From NCBI RefSeq assembly GCF_000377985.1, contig NZ_KB899048.1, positions 16,240-80,239 on the forward strand: DNA of 64,000 nt. Direction: 5' to 3'. This stretch comes from Sporolactobacillus vineae DSM 21990 = SL153. GTDB taxonomy: Bacteria; Bacillota; Bacilli; Bacillales; Sporolactobacillaceae. The notes under the pieces are model-generated. The model did not search any database, was not told the DNA's origin, and worked only from the letters and a program-made list of their open reading frames with translations. A program made the translations under genes and the position numbers. Numbering within the stretch: position 1 is the first letter of the stretch; the number at the start of each line of letters is the position of its first letter. Positions 8,946-18,349 of this stretch are shown one piece after another.

Positions 8946-8967
8946 TTCTTTAACGGAGGTGAGGTCC

Positions 8968-9375
8968 GTGAAGACGTTCTTTTATTCCCTGTTTTTCACG
9001 ATCATTATCGTGCTTGGTATTTACGGCCTGCTAACAAGAGTTTTTACGAATCCAGCTGCCCTGTTTATTCAGTTGTTGATCATCGCACTGGTTGTTCTGA
9101 TCGGACTCTTCCTCTTCAAAAAGCTGACCGGGGGAACAGGTAATTCGGATCAGATGCAGTACCGAAAAGCAGCCCGGCAGTCCAGAAAGCGCCATAAAAT
9201 GCCGGCTTTTAACCGAAGACTGCACACGACCCATACCTCCAGATTAAAAGTTGTGTCCAGCGGAGGAAAGCTGCTTAAAGATCAGGGATTCTCCAGCCAT
9301 AAAGAAAAAGCGCACAGCCACCTCACCGTGATTGAAGGAAAAAAGAATAAAAAAAGAAATCGCCTGCTGTTCTAA
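8968..9375 (+). CDS. yqhP: YqhP/SA1362-family small membrane protein
   Basis: Protein of 135 residues with two N-terminal membrane helices (about 2-22 and 30-50) and a strongly basic cytoplasmic tail rich in Arg, Lys and His. I chose the GTG at 8968 because a GGAGGTGA site lies at the right distance; the upstream in-frame ATG at 8857 would overlap yqhQ by 89 bases. The length agrees with B. subtilis YqhP (139), and it probably shares a transcript with yqhQ. The function is unknown. A hairpin at the end of the gene may end the transcript. Confidence 0.82.
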   Translation: MKTFFYSLFFTIIIVLGIYGLLTRVFTNPAALFIQLLIIALVVLIGLFLFKKLTGGTGNSDQMQYRKAARQSRKRHKMPAFNRRLHTTHTSRLKVVSSGGKLLKDQGFSSHKEKAHSHLTVIEGKKNKKRNRLLF

Positions 9376-9424
9376 GCGATTTACCTTTGAGAAGGCCGAT
9401 GTGAAATGCGGCCCTTTTCTTTTT
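9369..9424 (+). terminator. Possible terminator after yqhP
   Basis: A partly paired hairpin between yqhP and the convergent patatin gene (GCGATTTACC...GCGGCCC region) is followed by TTTTCTTTTTTT on the plus strand. The stem is imperfect, so the call is tentative. Confidence 0.4.
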
Positions 9425-9425
9425 T

Positions 9426-10307
9426 TCAGAACGACCATTTCTGGAGAAACCGTCTCGTCTCTTCGGCACCGATCCGGCACAGCCTTTTTCGCTCTGCAAC
9501 GGAAATCTGCATATCCCGGGTTTCGACATGAGTGACGGGGATGGAAATAATGTTTGAATCCTTCAGCTTATCGGTTGTCCGTTCATCGTGTGCATTGTGC
9601 ATCGCCGTAAATATTCCCCGGAATAATTCCGCTGCATTTTTAACATTTGTATAATTTTCTTCCTTTCCATCGACAATGCGCAGACCCAGGAACGGCCGTA
9701 CCGGAAGGCCTTCTTCACGGTCAAAGATCCAGATCGGAAAATTACTGAGGATCCCGCCGTCGACGATCAGCGACCGTTTGCCGGTATCGTCGAACAGCGC
9801 TGCAGGTTCAAAGAAGAGCGGCAGTCCGGCACTCATCCGAACCGCCCTGGCAACAGAAAAGGTTTTCGGATCGACCCCGTAGTCAACCAGGTCATTGGGA
9901 AAGACAACCATCTTTCCCCTTGAAATATCCGAAGCAACGACTTTCAGGGCCCCGTCCGGCAAATCGGAAAAGGTCGAGACCCCCTTTTGCGCGAGCATCT
10001 CCGTCAGCCATTGTTCCAGTAAATCGCCGCGATACAGACCCATTTTGAAGTACATCCGCAACCATTTAATAAAAGGGAAGCGGTTCTGCGCCGAAGCATC
10101 CAGAAGCTTTTCCGTATCCATCTGACTGACCACCGTCTCCAGTTCTGACGGTGAATAGCCGGCCATCAATAATGCTGCAATCATCGAGCCGGCACTTGTC
10201 CCCGCTGCACGTTTAAACTGATAACCGGACTTTTCAAGCTGGCGAAGTGCTCCGGCGAAGGCAAATCCTTTGACCCCGCCCCCGGAAAACACGATATCAA
10301 TCCACAC
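9426..10307 (-). CDS. yqhO: Patatin-like phospholipase
   Basis: Protein of 293 residues with a full patatin (alpha/beta) fold. It shows the oxyanion GGGVKG at 10-15, the nucleophile elbow GTSAG with Ser38, and the catalytic Asp in VDGGILSNFP near residue 190. It is expected to be a cytoplasmic acyl hydrolase; the natural substrate is unknown. I chose the GTG at 10307, seven bases after AGGAGTGA, giving MWIDIVFSGGG. The frame extending to 10328 adds seven residues with no ribosome binding site. It sits between yqhP and mntR as in B. subtilis. Confidence 0.9.
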   Translation of the reverse strand: MWIDIVFSGGGVKGFAFAGALRQLEKSGYQFKRAAGTSAGSMIAALLMAGYSPSELETVVSQMDTEKLLDASAQNRFPFIKWLRMYFKMGLYRGDLLEQWLTEMLAQKGVSTFSDLPDGALKVVASDISRGKMVVFPNDLVDYGVDPKTFSVARAVRMSAGLPLFFEPAALFDDTGKRSLIVDGGILSNFPIWIFDREEGLPVRPFLGLRIVDGKEENYTNVKNAAELFRGIFTAMHNAHDERTTDKLKDSNIISIPVTHVETRDMQISVAERKRLCRIGAEETRRFLQKWSF

Positions 10308-10462
10308 TGGCCTCACTCCTCGGATCAAAATCCCTGAATCATGAAGGGAGCTTTACCGAAACTGCCTGTGTTCGATCATATGCCGGATCCTCTGCCGCTT
10401 ATTCATGCCGCAAAAAAAGACCGGAGGCCTGATCCGATCTTCTGCCTTAACGGCACTGGTAT

Positions 10463-10894
10463 CTATTCATCAAATTCTTCGCTTCGTTCTTTAATCTCCA
10501 GCAGCTGCTCCACACGTTTCGGGTCTTCTTCAAAATACTGGACCACATCGCCGATCCGGTCAATCGAATCCCAGCTCAGGTGATGCTCGATGCCTTCCAC
10601 ATCTTTATATACGTTGTCCTCTCCGACTCCGATCAGTTTCAGAAAGTCTTCCAGCAGCTCATGGCGATAGACAAGCCTTTTCCCCATTTTCTTGCCCTTT
10701 GCCGTCAGGATAAATCCCCGGTATTTCTCATAGATCAGATACTGATCCTTATCCAGTTTCTGAACCATTTTGGTCACTGATGACGAATGAACATCCAGCG
10801 CTTCCGCAATATCGGAAACCCGGGCGTACCCTTTATCCTGTATCAGCCAGTAAATCCGCTCGATGTAGTCTTCCATACTTGGCGTAGGCGACAT
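10463..10894 (-). CDS. mntR: Manganese-responsive repressor MntR
   Basis: DtxR-family regulator of 143 residues. A winged-helix domain (about 8-70, with the near-invariant [22 protein letters not shown] helices) precedes the metal-binding dimerisation domain containing [10 protein letters not shown] and [10 protein letters not shown]. The Mn ligands Asp9, Glu12, His78, Glu100, Glu103 and His104 of the family pattern are all present. With Mn2+ bound it represses manganese importers and, in B. subtilis, activates efflux. I chose the ATG at 10894, which has GGGGGAG upstream; a Met codon immediately before it is too close to that site. No SirR/SPARC extension is present. Confidence 0.96.
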   Translation of the reverse strand: MSPTPSMEDYIERIYWLIQDKGYARVSDIAEALDVHSSSVTKMVQKLDKDQYLIYEKYRGFILTAKGKKMGKRLVYRHELLEDFLKLIGVGEDNVYKDVEGIEHHLSWDSIDRIGDVVQYFEEDPKRVEQLLEIKERSEEFDE

Positions 10895-11038
10895 CATGTC
10901 TCCCCCTAACAACACGTCCCTTAATCACTTTCTTCATGTTACACTAACCATCTGCAAAAAACAAGAAAGCCCGTTCCCCTCCTCTCTTTTGAAATAAGTG
11001 GTTCGTCACACGATCCTGTCCCTTCGCTTCCGGCTGTC

Positions 11039-11067
11039 TTTAAAAAATATCGAAGTGCCGCTATAAT
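11039..11067 (+). promoter_or_regulatory. SigA-type promoter for yqhL
   Basis: TTTAAA (11039-11044), 17 bases, then a perfect TATAAT (11062-11067) lie 32 bases upstream of the yqhL start. Confidence 0.55.
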
Positions 11068-11098
11068 TATTAATGAAAAGTTTTGGGGGGAAAACAGT

Positions 11099-11482
11099 AT
11101 GCTCAGTTGGGTGATTCTGATTGTCCTGGCAGCGGCGTATCTGGGCTATGCAATTACATCCAGACTCATGCTGCGCAGGTATCTTACGACATTAAGCGAG
11201 GCTGACTTTCGCGCCGGTGAAAGAAAGGCGCAGCTGATTGACGTGCGTGAACCGAATGAATTTAAGAACGGTCATATTCTGGGGGCCAGAAATATTCCCC
11301 TTGAACAGCTGAAAATGAGGAAGCAGGAGCTTCGTCATGACATGAAGATTTATCTCTATGACTCGAACGGTTCCCGCAGTGCCCGAGCCGCCGCAACGCT
11401 GAAGCGCCTGGGATACCGCAATCTGTTCGATCTGCAGGGCGGATTCAAAAAATGGAACGGCAGAGTAAAAAAAGGTATTTGA
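11099..11482 (+). CDS. yqhL: Membrane-anchored rhodanese-domain protein, probably catalytically inactive
   Basis: Protein of 127 residues: one N-terminal membrane helix (about 2-20), then a single rhodanese domain with LIDVREPNEFKNGHILGARNIP and LFDLQGGFKKWNG. Active rhodaneses carry a Cys at the start of the active-site loop. Here the loop reads IYLYDSNGSRSARAA, with Asp in that place, so sulfurtransferase activity is doubtful. GGGGGG precedes the ATG. It is divergent from mntR and ends at a terminator shared with the convergent gcv operon. The domain call is secure; the function is unknown. Confidence 0.88.
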   Translation: MLSWVILIVLAAAYLGYAITSRLMLRRYLTTLSEADFRAGERKAQLIDVREPNEFKNGHILGARNIPLEQLKMRKQELRHDMKIYLYDSNGSRSARAAATLKRLGYRNLFDLQGGFKKWNGRVKKGI

Positions 11483-11494
11483 CCGGTTTGCTGA

Positions 11495-11536
11495 AAAAAG
11501 CGCGTCCCCGATTGATCTTCGGGTGACGCGCTTTTT
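11495..11536. terminator. Bidirectional terminator between yqhL and gcvPB
   Basis: A 12-bp perfect stem (11495-11506 with 11525-11536), built from AAAAAGCGCGTC and its complement, can act on both strands between two convergent genes. Confidence 0.9.
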
Positions 11537-11580
11537 ATGATATCACGGCCGGTTCCGACGCGAACGCCGCGAATCGCCGC

Positions 11581-13044
11581 TTATTTTTTAAAGCGAAGTA
11601 CAGGGTGACGTGCTGCGCGGGTTTCATCCAGCCGTGCGACAACCGTCGTGTGCGGTGCACTTTGAACCGTCTTCGGATCATCTTCTGCTTCATGGCTGAT
11701 CGTAATCAGGTGTTCTGCGAACGCATCCAGTGTTTCCTTAGACTCGGTTTCAGTCGGTTCGATCATCATCGCCTCATCTACAATCAATGGAAAATAAATA
11801 GTCGGCGGATAGTAGCCGAAATCGAGCAGGCGCTTTGCCATATCCAGCGTACGGACACCCAGTGCCTTCTGACGGCTTCCCGACAGGACAAACTCATGCT
11901 TGCAGAACTGACTGAACGGCATCTCAAAATCTTCGGAAAGCTTCTTTTTCAGATAATTCGCGTTCAGCACAGCATCCCGGGATACCTGCCGAAGCCCTTC
12001 CGGACCCATTGTCCGGATATAGGCATAGGCACGGACATTGATGCCGAAGTTCCCGAAAAACGCCTTAACCCTGCCGATCGACTGCGGACGGTCGTCGTCC
12101 AGACCATAGCTTCCATCCGGGTGCCGGATGATCAATGGTTTGGGAAGAAACGGGGCCAGTTCCTTTTTCACACCGACAGGGCCGGATCCAGGTCCGCCGC
12201 CGCCGTGCGGTCCGGTAAATGTTTTATGGAGATTGAGATGGACAACGTCGTAGCCCATGTCGCCAGGGCGGGTCAGTCCCATGATCGCGTTCATATTGGC
12301 GCCGTCATAATACACTTTTCCGCCGGCCGCATGGACAATCTCGGCAATTTCCTGAATATGTGTTTCAAACAGACCCAGTGTATTCGGATTCGTCAGCATC
12401 AGGGCGGCTGTCTGATCATCCGCGACCCGCTTCAAATCCTCCAGATCCACCAGTCCGTTCGCATCGGATTTGACGGTCACCGTATCAAATCCGGCAACAG
12501 AAGCAGAGGCAGGATTCGTGCCGTGCGCCGTATCCGGGATAATGACCTTGGTTCGACGGATATCCTTCCGGGCTCCATGGAACGCTTTAATGATTCTCAG
12601 ACCGGTCCACTCGCCATGCGCACCGGCTGCAGGCTGAAGCGTCATCGCGTCCATTCCGGTGATCGCCTCAAGGTTGGTCTGCAGCCTGTATAACAGTTCC
12701 AGTGCACCCTGAACCGTTTGCTCATCCTGCAGCGGGTGAATCGCATTGAATCCTGAAAGACGGGCTACTTTCTCATTGACTTTCGGATTATATTTCATCG
12801 TACACGAACCGAGCGGATAGAATCCATTGTCAACACCGAAATTTCGGCGGGATAAGGCCGTATAGTGTCGGACGAGCTGCAGTTCAGAAACTTCCGGAAA
12901 GTCCGGTTCATCCTGCCGCAGATAATCTGCCGGGATCCACTCGCCGACCGGCGTTTCCGGAACATCCAGTGCCGGCAGACTGTACGCCGTGCGTCCCTTT
13001 CTGGATTGTTCGAAAATCAGCGGCTGATTCTTTTCAGCGGGCAT
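11581..13044 (-). CDS. gcvPB: Glycine dehydrogenase (decarboxylating) subunit 2
   Basis: C-terminal half of the split glycine decarboxylase (P protein), 487 residues. Together with GcvPA it decarboxylates glycine and passes the aminomethyl group to lipoylated H protein. The PLP-binding lysine is at about 274 in [16 protein letters not shown] chose the ATG at 13044, six bases after GGAGGTGA; an in-frame TTG at 13050 is too close to that site. The start overlaps the end of gcvPA by 11 bases. Third gene of the gcvT-gcvPA-gcvPB operon under the glycine riboswitch. The H protein gene is not nearby. Confidence 0.97.
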   Translation of the reverse strand: MPAEKNQPLIFEQSRKGRTAYSLPALDVPETPVGEWIPADYLRQDEPDFPEVSELQLVRHYTALSRRNFGVDNGFYPLGSCTMKYNPKVNEKVARLSGFNAIHPLQDEQTVQGALELLYRLQTNLEAITGMDAMTLQPAAGAHGEWTGLRIIKAFHGARKDIRRTKVIIPDTAHGTNPASASVAGFDTVTVKSDANGLVDLEDLKRVADDQTAALMLTNPNTLGLFETHIQEIAEIVHAAGGKVYYDGANMNAIMGLTRPGDMGYDVVHLNLHKTFTGPHGGGGPGSGPVGVKKELAPFLPKPLIIRHPDGSYGLDDDRPQSIGRVKAFFGNFGINVRAYAYIRTMGPEGLRQVSRDAVLNANYLKKKLSEDFEMPFSQFCKHEFVLSGSRQKALGVRTLDMAKRLLDFGYYPPTIYFPLIVDEAMMIEPTETESKETLDAFAEHLITISHEAEDDPKTVQSAPHTTVVARLDETRAARHPVLRFKK

Positions 13045-14392
13045 CGACAATCACCTCCAGAGCGTGAACAAACTGATCAATTTCGTCTTTCGTGCGCATC
13101 TCGGTCACAGCGATCAGCATTCTTCCGGCCATTTCCGGAACCCTTCTGCCCAGGTCGAATCCGCCGATAAAGCCCTGCCGCATCAGCTTTTCATTCACCG
13201 ATGATGCAGACTGACCGAGATCGATCACAAACTCGTTAAAAAAGCTGTCTTCATAAAGCACTGTGAACCCCTTCTGCCGCAGCTGACCGGCTGCATAGTG
13301 GGCCTTCTGAATGTTCTGGGCTGCGAGTTCCCGGATGCCCTGTTTGCCGAAAGCCACCATCGCCACTGAGGAAGCCAGTGCATTAAGTGCCTGGTTCGAA
13401 CAGATGTTGGACGTCGCCTTATCCCGGCGAATGTGCTGCTCGCGGGCTTGCAGTGTCAGAACATATCCGCGCTGGCCTTGCTCGTCGACGGTTTCTCCGA
13501 CCAGCCGCCCGGGGATTTTATGAATCAGATTCTTTTTTACAGCAAAATAGCCGCAGTGGGGGCCGCCGAACGATTCCGTGATGCCGAGCGGCTGACAATC
13601 ACCGACCACAATATCTGCGTCAAAAGCACCCGGGGGTGTCAGAATGCCAAGTGCCAGCGGATCTGAGGACACGACGAATTTTACACCTTTATGTTGATGA
13701 ACAGCTTCCTCAATGTCCCTGAGACGTTCAATCTGTCCATAAAAATTGGGATACTGGACAATGACGCAGGCTGTGTCTGCATCAATCTCCCGGTTGAGAC
13801 GCGTCACATCCGTTACCCCGTCAGCAGACGGAATGGTAACCACCTTTAATTTTCTTCCCTCTGCATAAGTATGTAATACCTCGCGATACTGCGGATGCAC
13901 CGTTTCTGAAACAATGATTTTCTTCCGGCGTGTACTGCCGGCTGAGAGCAGTGCCGCCTCAGCCAGCGCCGTCGACCCGTCGTACATCGAAGAATTGGCT
14001 GCATCCATGCCGGTCAGTTCACAGATCAGCGTCTGAAATTCGAAAATGGCCTGCAGTTCGCCCTGTGAGACTTCCGCCTGATACGGTGTATACGCTGTGT
14101 AAAATTCGCCGCGCGAGATCACACTGTCGACTACTGACGGAATGTAGTGATCATAGACGCCGGCTCCGAGAAATGACGGATACTGTTCTGTCGTCCTGTT
14201 CTTCAGGGCCAGTCCAGAGAGCAGCCGGATCAGTTCCGGCTCCGACAGCGCTTTTTCCACATTTAAAGTACCGTGAAAGCGAATTTTCTCCGGGACATCG
14301 GTATACAGTTCGTCTTCATCGGCAATGCCGATTTCATCGAGCATCGCCTTCCTGTCTTCATCCGTTGCCGGCAGGTAACGAAATCCTGTCAT
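13034..14392 (-). CDS. gcvPA: Glycine dehydrogenase (decarboxylating) subunit 1
   Basis: N-terminal half of the split P protein, 452 residues, opening [22 protein letters not shown], with the family block [16 protein letters not shown]. It has the overall fold of PLP enzymes but lacks the PLP lysine, which lies in GcvPB. The start is 15 bases downstream of gcvT with a GGGGGAAGAAG site. The split PA/PB form is typical of Bacillota. Regulated with the operon by the upstream glycine riboswitch. Confidence 0.97.
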   Translation of the reverse strand: MTGFRYLPATDEDRKAMLDEIGIADEDELYTDVPEKIRFHGTLNVEKALSEPELIRLLSGLALKNRTTEQYPSFLGAGVYDHYIPSVVDSVISRGEFYTAYTPYQAEVSQGELQAIFEFQTLICELTGMDAANSSMYDGSTALAEAALLSAGSTRRKKIIVSETVHPQYREVLHTYAEGRKLKVVTIPSADGVTDVTRLNREIDADTACVIVQYPNFYGQIERLRDIEEAVHQHKGVKFVVSSDPLALGILTPPGAFDADIVVGDCQPLGITESFGGPHCGYFAVKKNLIHKIPGRLVGETVDEQGQRGYVLTLQAREQHIRRDKATSNICSNQALNALASSVAMVAFGKQGIRELAAQNIQKAHYAAGQLRQKGFTVLYEDSFFNEFVIDLGQSASSVNEKLMRQGFIGGFDLGRRVPEMAGRMLIAVTEMRTKDEIDQFVHALEVIVDAR

Positions 14393-14407
14393 GAATCTTC
14401 TTCCCCC

Positions 14408-15505
14408 TCAGCTTCTTTTGTAAAATGGCGTTCTGACAACCTGAGCCTGTTTCTGCTTGCCGCGAACATCTATTTCAACGACTGTGCCGATCGACGTGTA
14501 AGCCGCATCGATCAGTGCCAGACCGAGATTTTTCCCCAGTGTCGGTGATTGTGTGCCCGATGTGATCTCCCCGATTCTGACTCCGCCGGCATAGACCGGA
14601 TAATGAGCACGCGGGATTGCCCGGTCAAGCATCTCAATACCGACAGACTTGCGCGACAGGCCGTTTTTCTTCTGACCGGCCAGTGCCTCCCTGCCGATAA
14701 AATCAGCCTTCTTTCCGGTTTTCACGGCAAAGCCGATACCCGCTTCCAGCGGCGAGATCGACGCACTCAGCTCCTGCCCATATAAAGGCAGGCGGGCCTC
14801 AAAGCGCAGTGTATCACGGGCACCCAGCCCGCACGGCAGAAGCCCGTCATCCTTCCCTGCTTCCAGTAAAGCCGACCAGAGCGATGCCGCATGATTCCAT
14901 GGGCAGTAAATTTCAAAACCATCCTCACCCGTATACCCGGTACGCGAAAGCAGGACATCGGTCCCCGCTACCGGTACATTTTGTCTGAACTTAAAGTGAG
15001 GCAGGGCCGACGGATCAAATGCGGTTAATTTCTGCAGAATGCCTGCCGCACGCGGCCCCTGAAGTGCAAGCAGGGCAATATTTTCAGATTCATTGGTCAG
15101 TTCCGCCTGACCGTCGAGGTGCCTGGTCAGCCAGTCGAAGTCCTTGTCAATATTTGCTGCATTCACGACCAGCATGAAATTGGTCGCCGTCAGTCGATAG
15201 ATCATCAGGTCATCGACCGTGCCGCCGTTCTCATAGCACATGGCTGTATACATGGCATCGCCAGGTTCTGTGCGCGAAACGTCGTTGGTCACCATCCTCT
15301 GCAAAAAAGATTCGGCATTTTTCCCTTCAAGGTAAAATTCACCCATGTGGGATACATCGAAAAGACCGGCAGCGGTCCGCACAGCCTGGTGCTCCTGCTT
15401 GATTCCGGAGATCTGTACAGGCAGCAGGTAGCCGCCGAAATCAATCAGCTTAGCACCCATCTTTTGATACGTATCGTAAAGCGGTGTTGTTTTCATTTCC
15501 GGCAT
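14408..15505 (-). CDS. gcvT: Aminomethyltransferase (glycine cleavage T protein)
   Basis: Folate-dependent T protein of 365 residues (362 in B. subtilis). It releases ammonia from aminomethylated H protein and transfers the carbon to tetrahydrofolate. Family blocks include [40 protein letters not shown] and the C-terminal barrel with [18 protein letters not shown]. The ATG at 15505 lies ten bases after GGAGGT; an ATG three codons later is possible. First gene of the operon, 40 bases after the leader terminator. Confidence 0.97.
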   Translation of the reverse strand: MPEMKTTPLYDTYQKMGAKLIDFGGYLLPVQISGIKQEHQAVRTAAGLFDVSHMGEFYLEGKNAESFLQRMVTNDVSRTEPGDAMYTAMCYENGGTVDDLMIYRLTATNFMLVVNAANIDKDFDWLTRHLDGQAELTNESENIALLALQGPRAAGILQKLTAFDPSALPHFKFRQNVPVAGTDVLLSRTGYTGEDGFEIYCPWNHAASLWSALLEAGKDDGLLPCGLGARDTLRFEARLPLYGQELSASISPLEAGIGFAVKTGKKADFIGREALAGQKKNGLSRKSVGIEMLDRAIPRAHYPVYAGGVRIGEITSGTQSPTLGKNLGLALIDAAYTSIGTVVEIDVRGKQKQAQVVRTPFYKRS

Positions 15506-15546
15506 CTCTTAAGTAACCTCCCCGGTTGTTCGTTCCATTCTTTAAG

Positions 15547-15600
15547 AAAAAAAGCAAAAAAGGACAGGGGAAAACAAGATTGTGTTTTCCCCTGTCCTTA
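15547..15600 (-). terminator. Glycine riboswitch expression-platform terminator
   Basis: A very strong hairpin of 17 bp (15583-15599 with 15560-15576) with a 6-base loop is followed by a T-rich tail. It lies between the second glycine aptamer and gcvT. Its 5' arm abuts the last strand of aptamer 2, so glycine binding could prevent its formation and switch the operon on. Confidence 0.9.
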
Positions 15601-15765
15601 AACCTGAAAGTTTATCACTTCACAGATGAAGCGGTATCCCCTTTGGTGGCTGCATAAGCACTCTCCAGAGGTGCGTCTGTCACAGGTCTCTTTTGCCTGA
15701 GAGATTCGCTTTCGTTTGCTCCTTCGGCGTCGCATCGCTGCGCCCTCTCCCCGGGACATCATCCG
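15601..15765 (-). promoter_or_regulatory. Tandem glycine riboswitch (gcvT motif)
   Basis: Reading the minus strand, aptamer 1 (about 15765-15675) shows GGGAGAG, the core GACGCCGAAGGAGCAA and CTCTCAGGCAAAAG. Aptamer 2 (about 15675-15601) shows CTCTGGAGAG, CACCAAAGGGG and TTTCAGG. This two-aptamer arrangement followed by a terminator is the classic gcvT element of Bacillus, where glycine turns on the cleavage operon. Boundaries are by eye. Confidence 0.92.
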
Positions 15766-15888
15766 CAAAATATTCAGCTGGTTTACCTGTAAGCATTTTG
15801 GCTCATACTAACTATTATTATCCTACATGCTCGCATCGCTAAAAGCAATGACTAGTTCACAAAATATTAACATTTAAGGTGCTAATTT

Positions 15889-17559
15889 ATGGAACCGATA
15901 ATTCAGTTTGACCGTTCATGGCAGAACGATTTTTTAAAAAAAATTGACGATGACGGTCCCTGGGCTAATCCGGAGCTCTTTGAGCTCGCTTATCAGGCTG
16001 AGAAGGAGAGCATGATCCCCTCCTTTCAAGGTCTGGTGGCTCCGGGAATGCTCCCGGCATTGAACCTGCATCCTCATCAGATTGAAACAGCCCGCCAGGT
16101 CATCGAAAAAATGCATGGTAAAGCGATCTTAGCCGATGAGGTCGGGCTCGGCAAAACGATCGAGGCCGGACTTGTTATTAAGGAGTATATGCTCCGTGGG
16201 CTTGTCCGGAAAGTCCTGATTCTTGTTCCGGCGTCGCTCGTCCTTCAGTGGGTAGCCGAACTGAACCGTAAATTCTCCATTCCTGCCGTCCCTCAGCGCA
16301 AAACCTATGTCTGGGACGCCTGCGATATCGTCGTTTCATCGATCGATACAGCCAAGCGGGAACCGCACCGCAGTCTCGTTCTGAAACAGGACTATGATCT
16401 GATCGTGATCGACGAAGCCCATAAACTGAAGAATCAGCAAACCCGGAATTATCAGTTCGTCCGCGAGCTCAGGAAGAAGTTCTGTCTGCTCCTGACGGCA
16501 ACGCCGATTCAGAATCGGCTGGATGAAATCTTCTATCTCGTTTCAATTCTGAAACCGGGATTTCTAGGAAACGAGGCACAATTTTCACGAACCTTCAAGT
16601 CCGGGAACCGCTCCGTGAAAAATGAAGATCGGCTTAAGCAGCTCGTCGATCAGGTGATGGTCCGCAACCGGCGCTCAGATACGGGTATGGACTGGCCAAA
16701 GCGAATTGTTGCTTCGATTCCAGTTCAATTTTCAGCCGAGGAACGGACTTTTTATCAGTCGCTTGATCTGCTGAAGCAGGCCGGACTGGTCGACGGATTT
16801 ACCCTTCTCACCGTGAAACGTGAGGCATGCAGCAGCCGGGAAGCGGCTTACGTGACCTTGAACAAGAGATACCGGAAGTCGGCGAATCCGGAAAACCAGC
16901 AACTCTGGAACACTGTTTTTCAGAAACTCAATACGGTCCGGAGCAATGCCAAGGCGGAGAAGGCACTGGAACTGATCCGGAAAATTGACGACAAGGTCAT
17001 CATTTTTACAGAATACCGCGCGACCCAGCTTTACCTCCAGTGGTACCTGAAACAGTACGGCATCAGTTCTGTCCCCTACAGCGGCGGATTCAGGCGGGGG
17101 AAAAAAGACTGGATGCGCAGCTTGTTTGAAAACAGAGTTCAGGTATTGATCGCCACCGAAGCCGGCGGTGAAGGGATCAACCTCCAGTTTGCCAGCCACC
17201 TGATCAATTATGATCTGCCCTGGAATCCGATGCGGGTGGAGCAGCGGATCGGACGCATCCACCGTCTGGGGCAGAAGGAGGATGTGCACATTTATAATTT
17301 TGCCGTTCAGGATACTGTAGAAAACCATATTCTCGATCTTCTTTACAATAAGATCGACTTGTTTGAACAGGTGGTCGGCGAACTGGACGAGATTCTGGCC
17401 CGGATCAATCTGAAAGACCTGGACCACCAGGTCAGCCGGATTTTTGAAGAATCCGATTCTGAAGGTGAACTGCGGATAAAACTGGACAATCTGAGCAGTG
17501 TCATCAATTCGGAAAAGAACACACTCGCGGCGGAGGATGGGTTCCATGCAGCAAACTGA
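15889..17559 (+). CDS. yqhH: SNF2-family DEAD/H helicase YqhH
   Basis: Swi2/Snf2-type ATPase of 556 residues. Motif I is ADEVGLGKT (82-90), motif II is DEAH (175-178), TATPIQNR is motif III, and the C-terminal helicase domain has ATEAGGEGINLQFA and the QRIGRIHRLGQ motif VI. Members remodel protein-nucleic acid complexes; related RapA recycles RNA polymerase, but the role of YqhH is not settled. An AAGGTG site precedes the ATG. It is divergent from the gcv operon and overlaps yqhG by 14 bases. Confidence 0.93.
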   Translation: MEPIIQFDRSWQNDFLKKIDDDGPWANPELFELAYQAEKESMIPSFQGLVAPGMLPALNLHPHQIETARQVIEKMHGKAILADEVGLGKTIEAGLVIKEYMLRGLVRKVLILVPASLVLQWVAELNRKFSIPAVPQRKTYVWDACDIVVSSIDTAKREPHRSLVLKQDYDLIVIDEAHKLKNQQTRNYQFVRELRKKFCLLLTATPIQNRLDEIFYLVSILKPGFLGNEAQFSRTFKSGNRSVKNEDRLKQLVDQVMVRNRRSDTGMDWPKRIVASIPVQFSAEERTFYQSLDLLKQAGLVDGFTLLTVKREACSSREAAYVTLNKRYRKSANPENQQLWNTVFQKLNTVRSNAKAEKALELIRKIDDKVIIFTEYRATQLYLQWYLKQYGISSVPYSGGFRRGKKDWMRSLFENRVQVLIATEAGGEGINLQFASHLINYDLPWNPMRVEQRIGRIHRLGQKEDVHIYNFAVQDTVENHILDLLYNKIDLFEQVVGELDEILARINLKDLDHQVSRIFEESDSEGELRIKLDNLSSVINSEKNTLAAEDGFHAAN

Positions 17560-18349
17560 TCTGATTCGCTATTTAACGCGTTTTTTTAAGGCAACCGGGT
17601 GCACGGTATTGCCGGCCTCGCATCAGGGGCAAATCCGGGTCCGCTTGACAGAGAAAATGGATCAGCTCCTGATGAACCGGCCGTTTTACTGGCATTATAT
17701 CCATCAGACCGGCGGTACTCCGGAAACCGCCACCCTGGTTCTAAATACGGATCTGACCATTGCCGAGGGAGAACCCATTTATCCCGGATCGCCCAGACTC
17801 CACCAGATTTTTAAGGCAGCCAGGCAACTGGCGATGTTTATCCGAATGTATCAGAAGATTCCGGAGCAGGCGGACCGCGCGCTGGAACCATGGATCGAAC
17901 TGAACGTGAAAATCAGCGATCGATGCGATCTGAAGCGTGACCGGATGGCATCGATCGGCCTGCAGCTGATCAATGGTACCCTGATCGAAGGGTTCCATCA
18001 AGTGCTGAACAAACTGGAACTTTCCTCCAGGATGCCGGATTATTGTTACACACTAACGCCGCTGATAACGGTCCGCAGCGGCCTGATACGGATTGAAAAG
18101 CTGATTGAAAAAGAGCTGAGAGGCGAATCTGCCGAATGGGCCGATGAAGCAGAATACCGCTGGAACCAGGATCAGCGGCTTCTGGATTTATTCTATGAGC
18201 ACGAGACGGAAATGCCTGACGTCTATACACAGGAATGCGAAACACTCAAAGAGCTGTACCAGCCGCGAACAACTGTCAGACTGGTCAATGCCGGTTTATA
18301 CTATCTTCGGTCGGAGACCTTCCTTCCAGACCGAATCATAAGCCGTTAA
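17546..18349 (+). CDS. yqhG: YqhG-family protein
   Basis: Protein of 267 residues, close to the 263 of B. subtilis, of unknown function and always found with yqhH. I see no signal peptide or catalytic motif; the middle is helical and charged (KNLSD-like EPWIELNVKISDRCDLKRD). I chose the ATG at 17546, nine bases after GGAGG; the ATG at 17537 overlaps that site. The start overlaps the yqhH stop, indicating coupled translation. The 3' end overlaps the convergent comGB by 14 bases, which is unusual. Confidence 0.87.
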   Translation: MQQTDLIRYLTRFFKATGCTVLPASHQGQIRVRLTEKMDQLLMNRPFYWHYIHQTGGTPETATLVLNTDLTIAEGEPIYPGSPRLHQIFKAARQLAMFIRMYQKIPEQADRALEPWIELNVKISDRCDLKRDRMASIGLQLINGTLIEGFHQVLNKLELSSRMPDYCYTLTPLITVRSGLIRIEKLIEKELRGESAEWADEAEYRWNQDQRLLDLFYEHETEMPDVYTQECETLKELYQPRTTVRLVNAGLYYLRSETFLPDRIISR

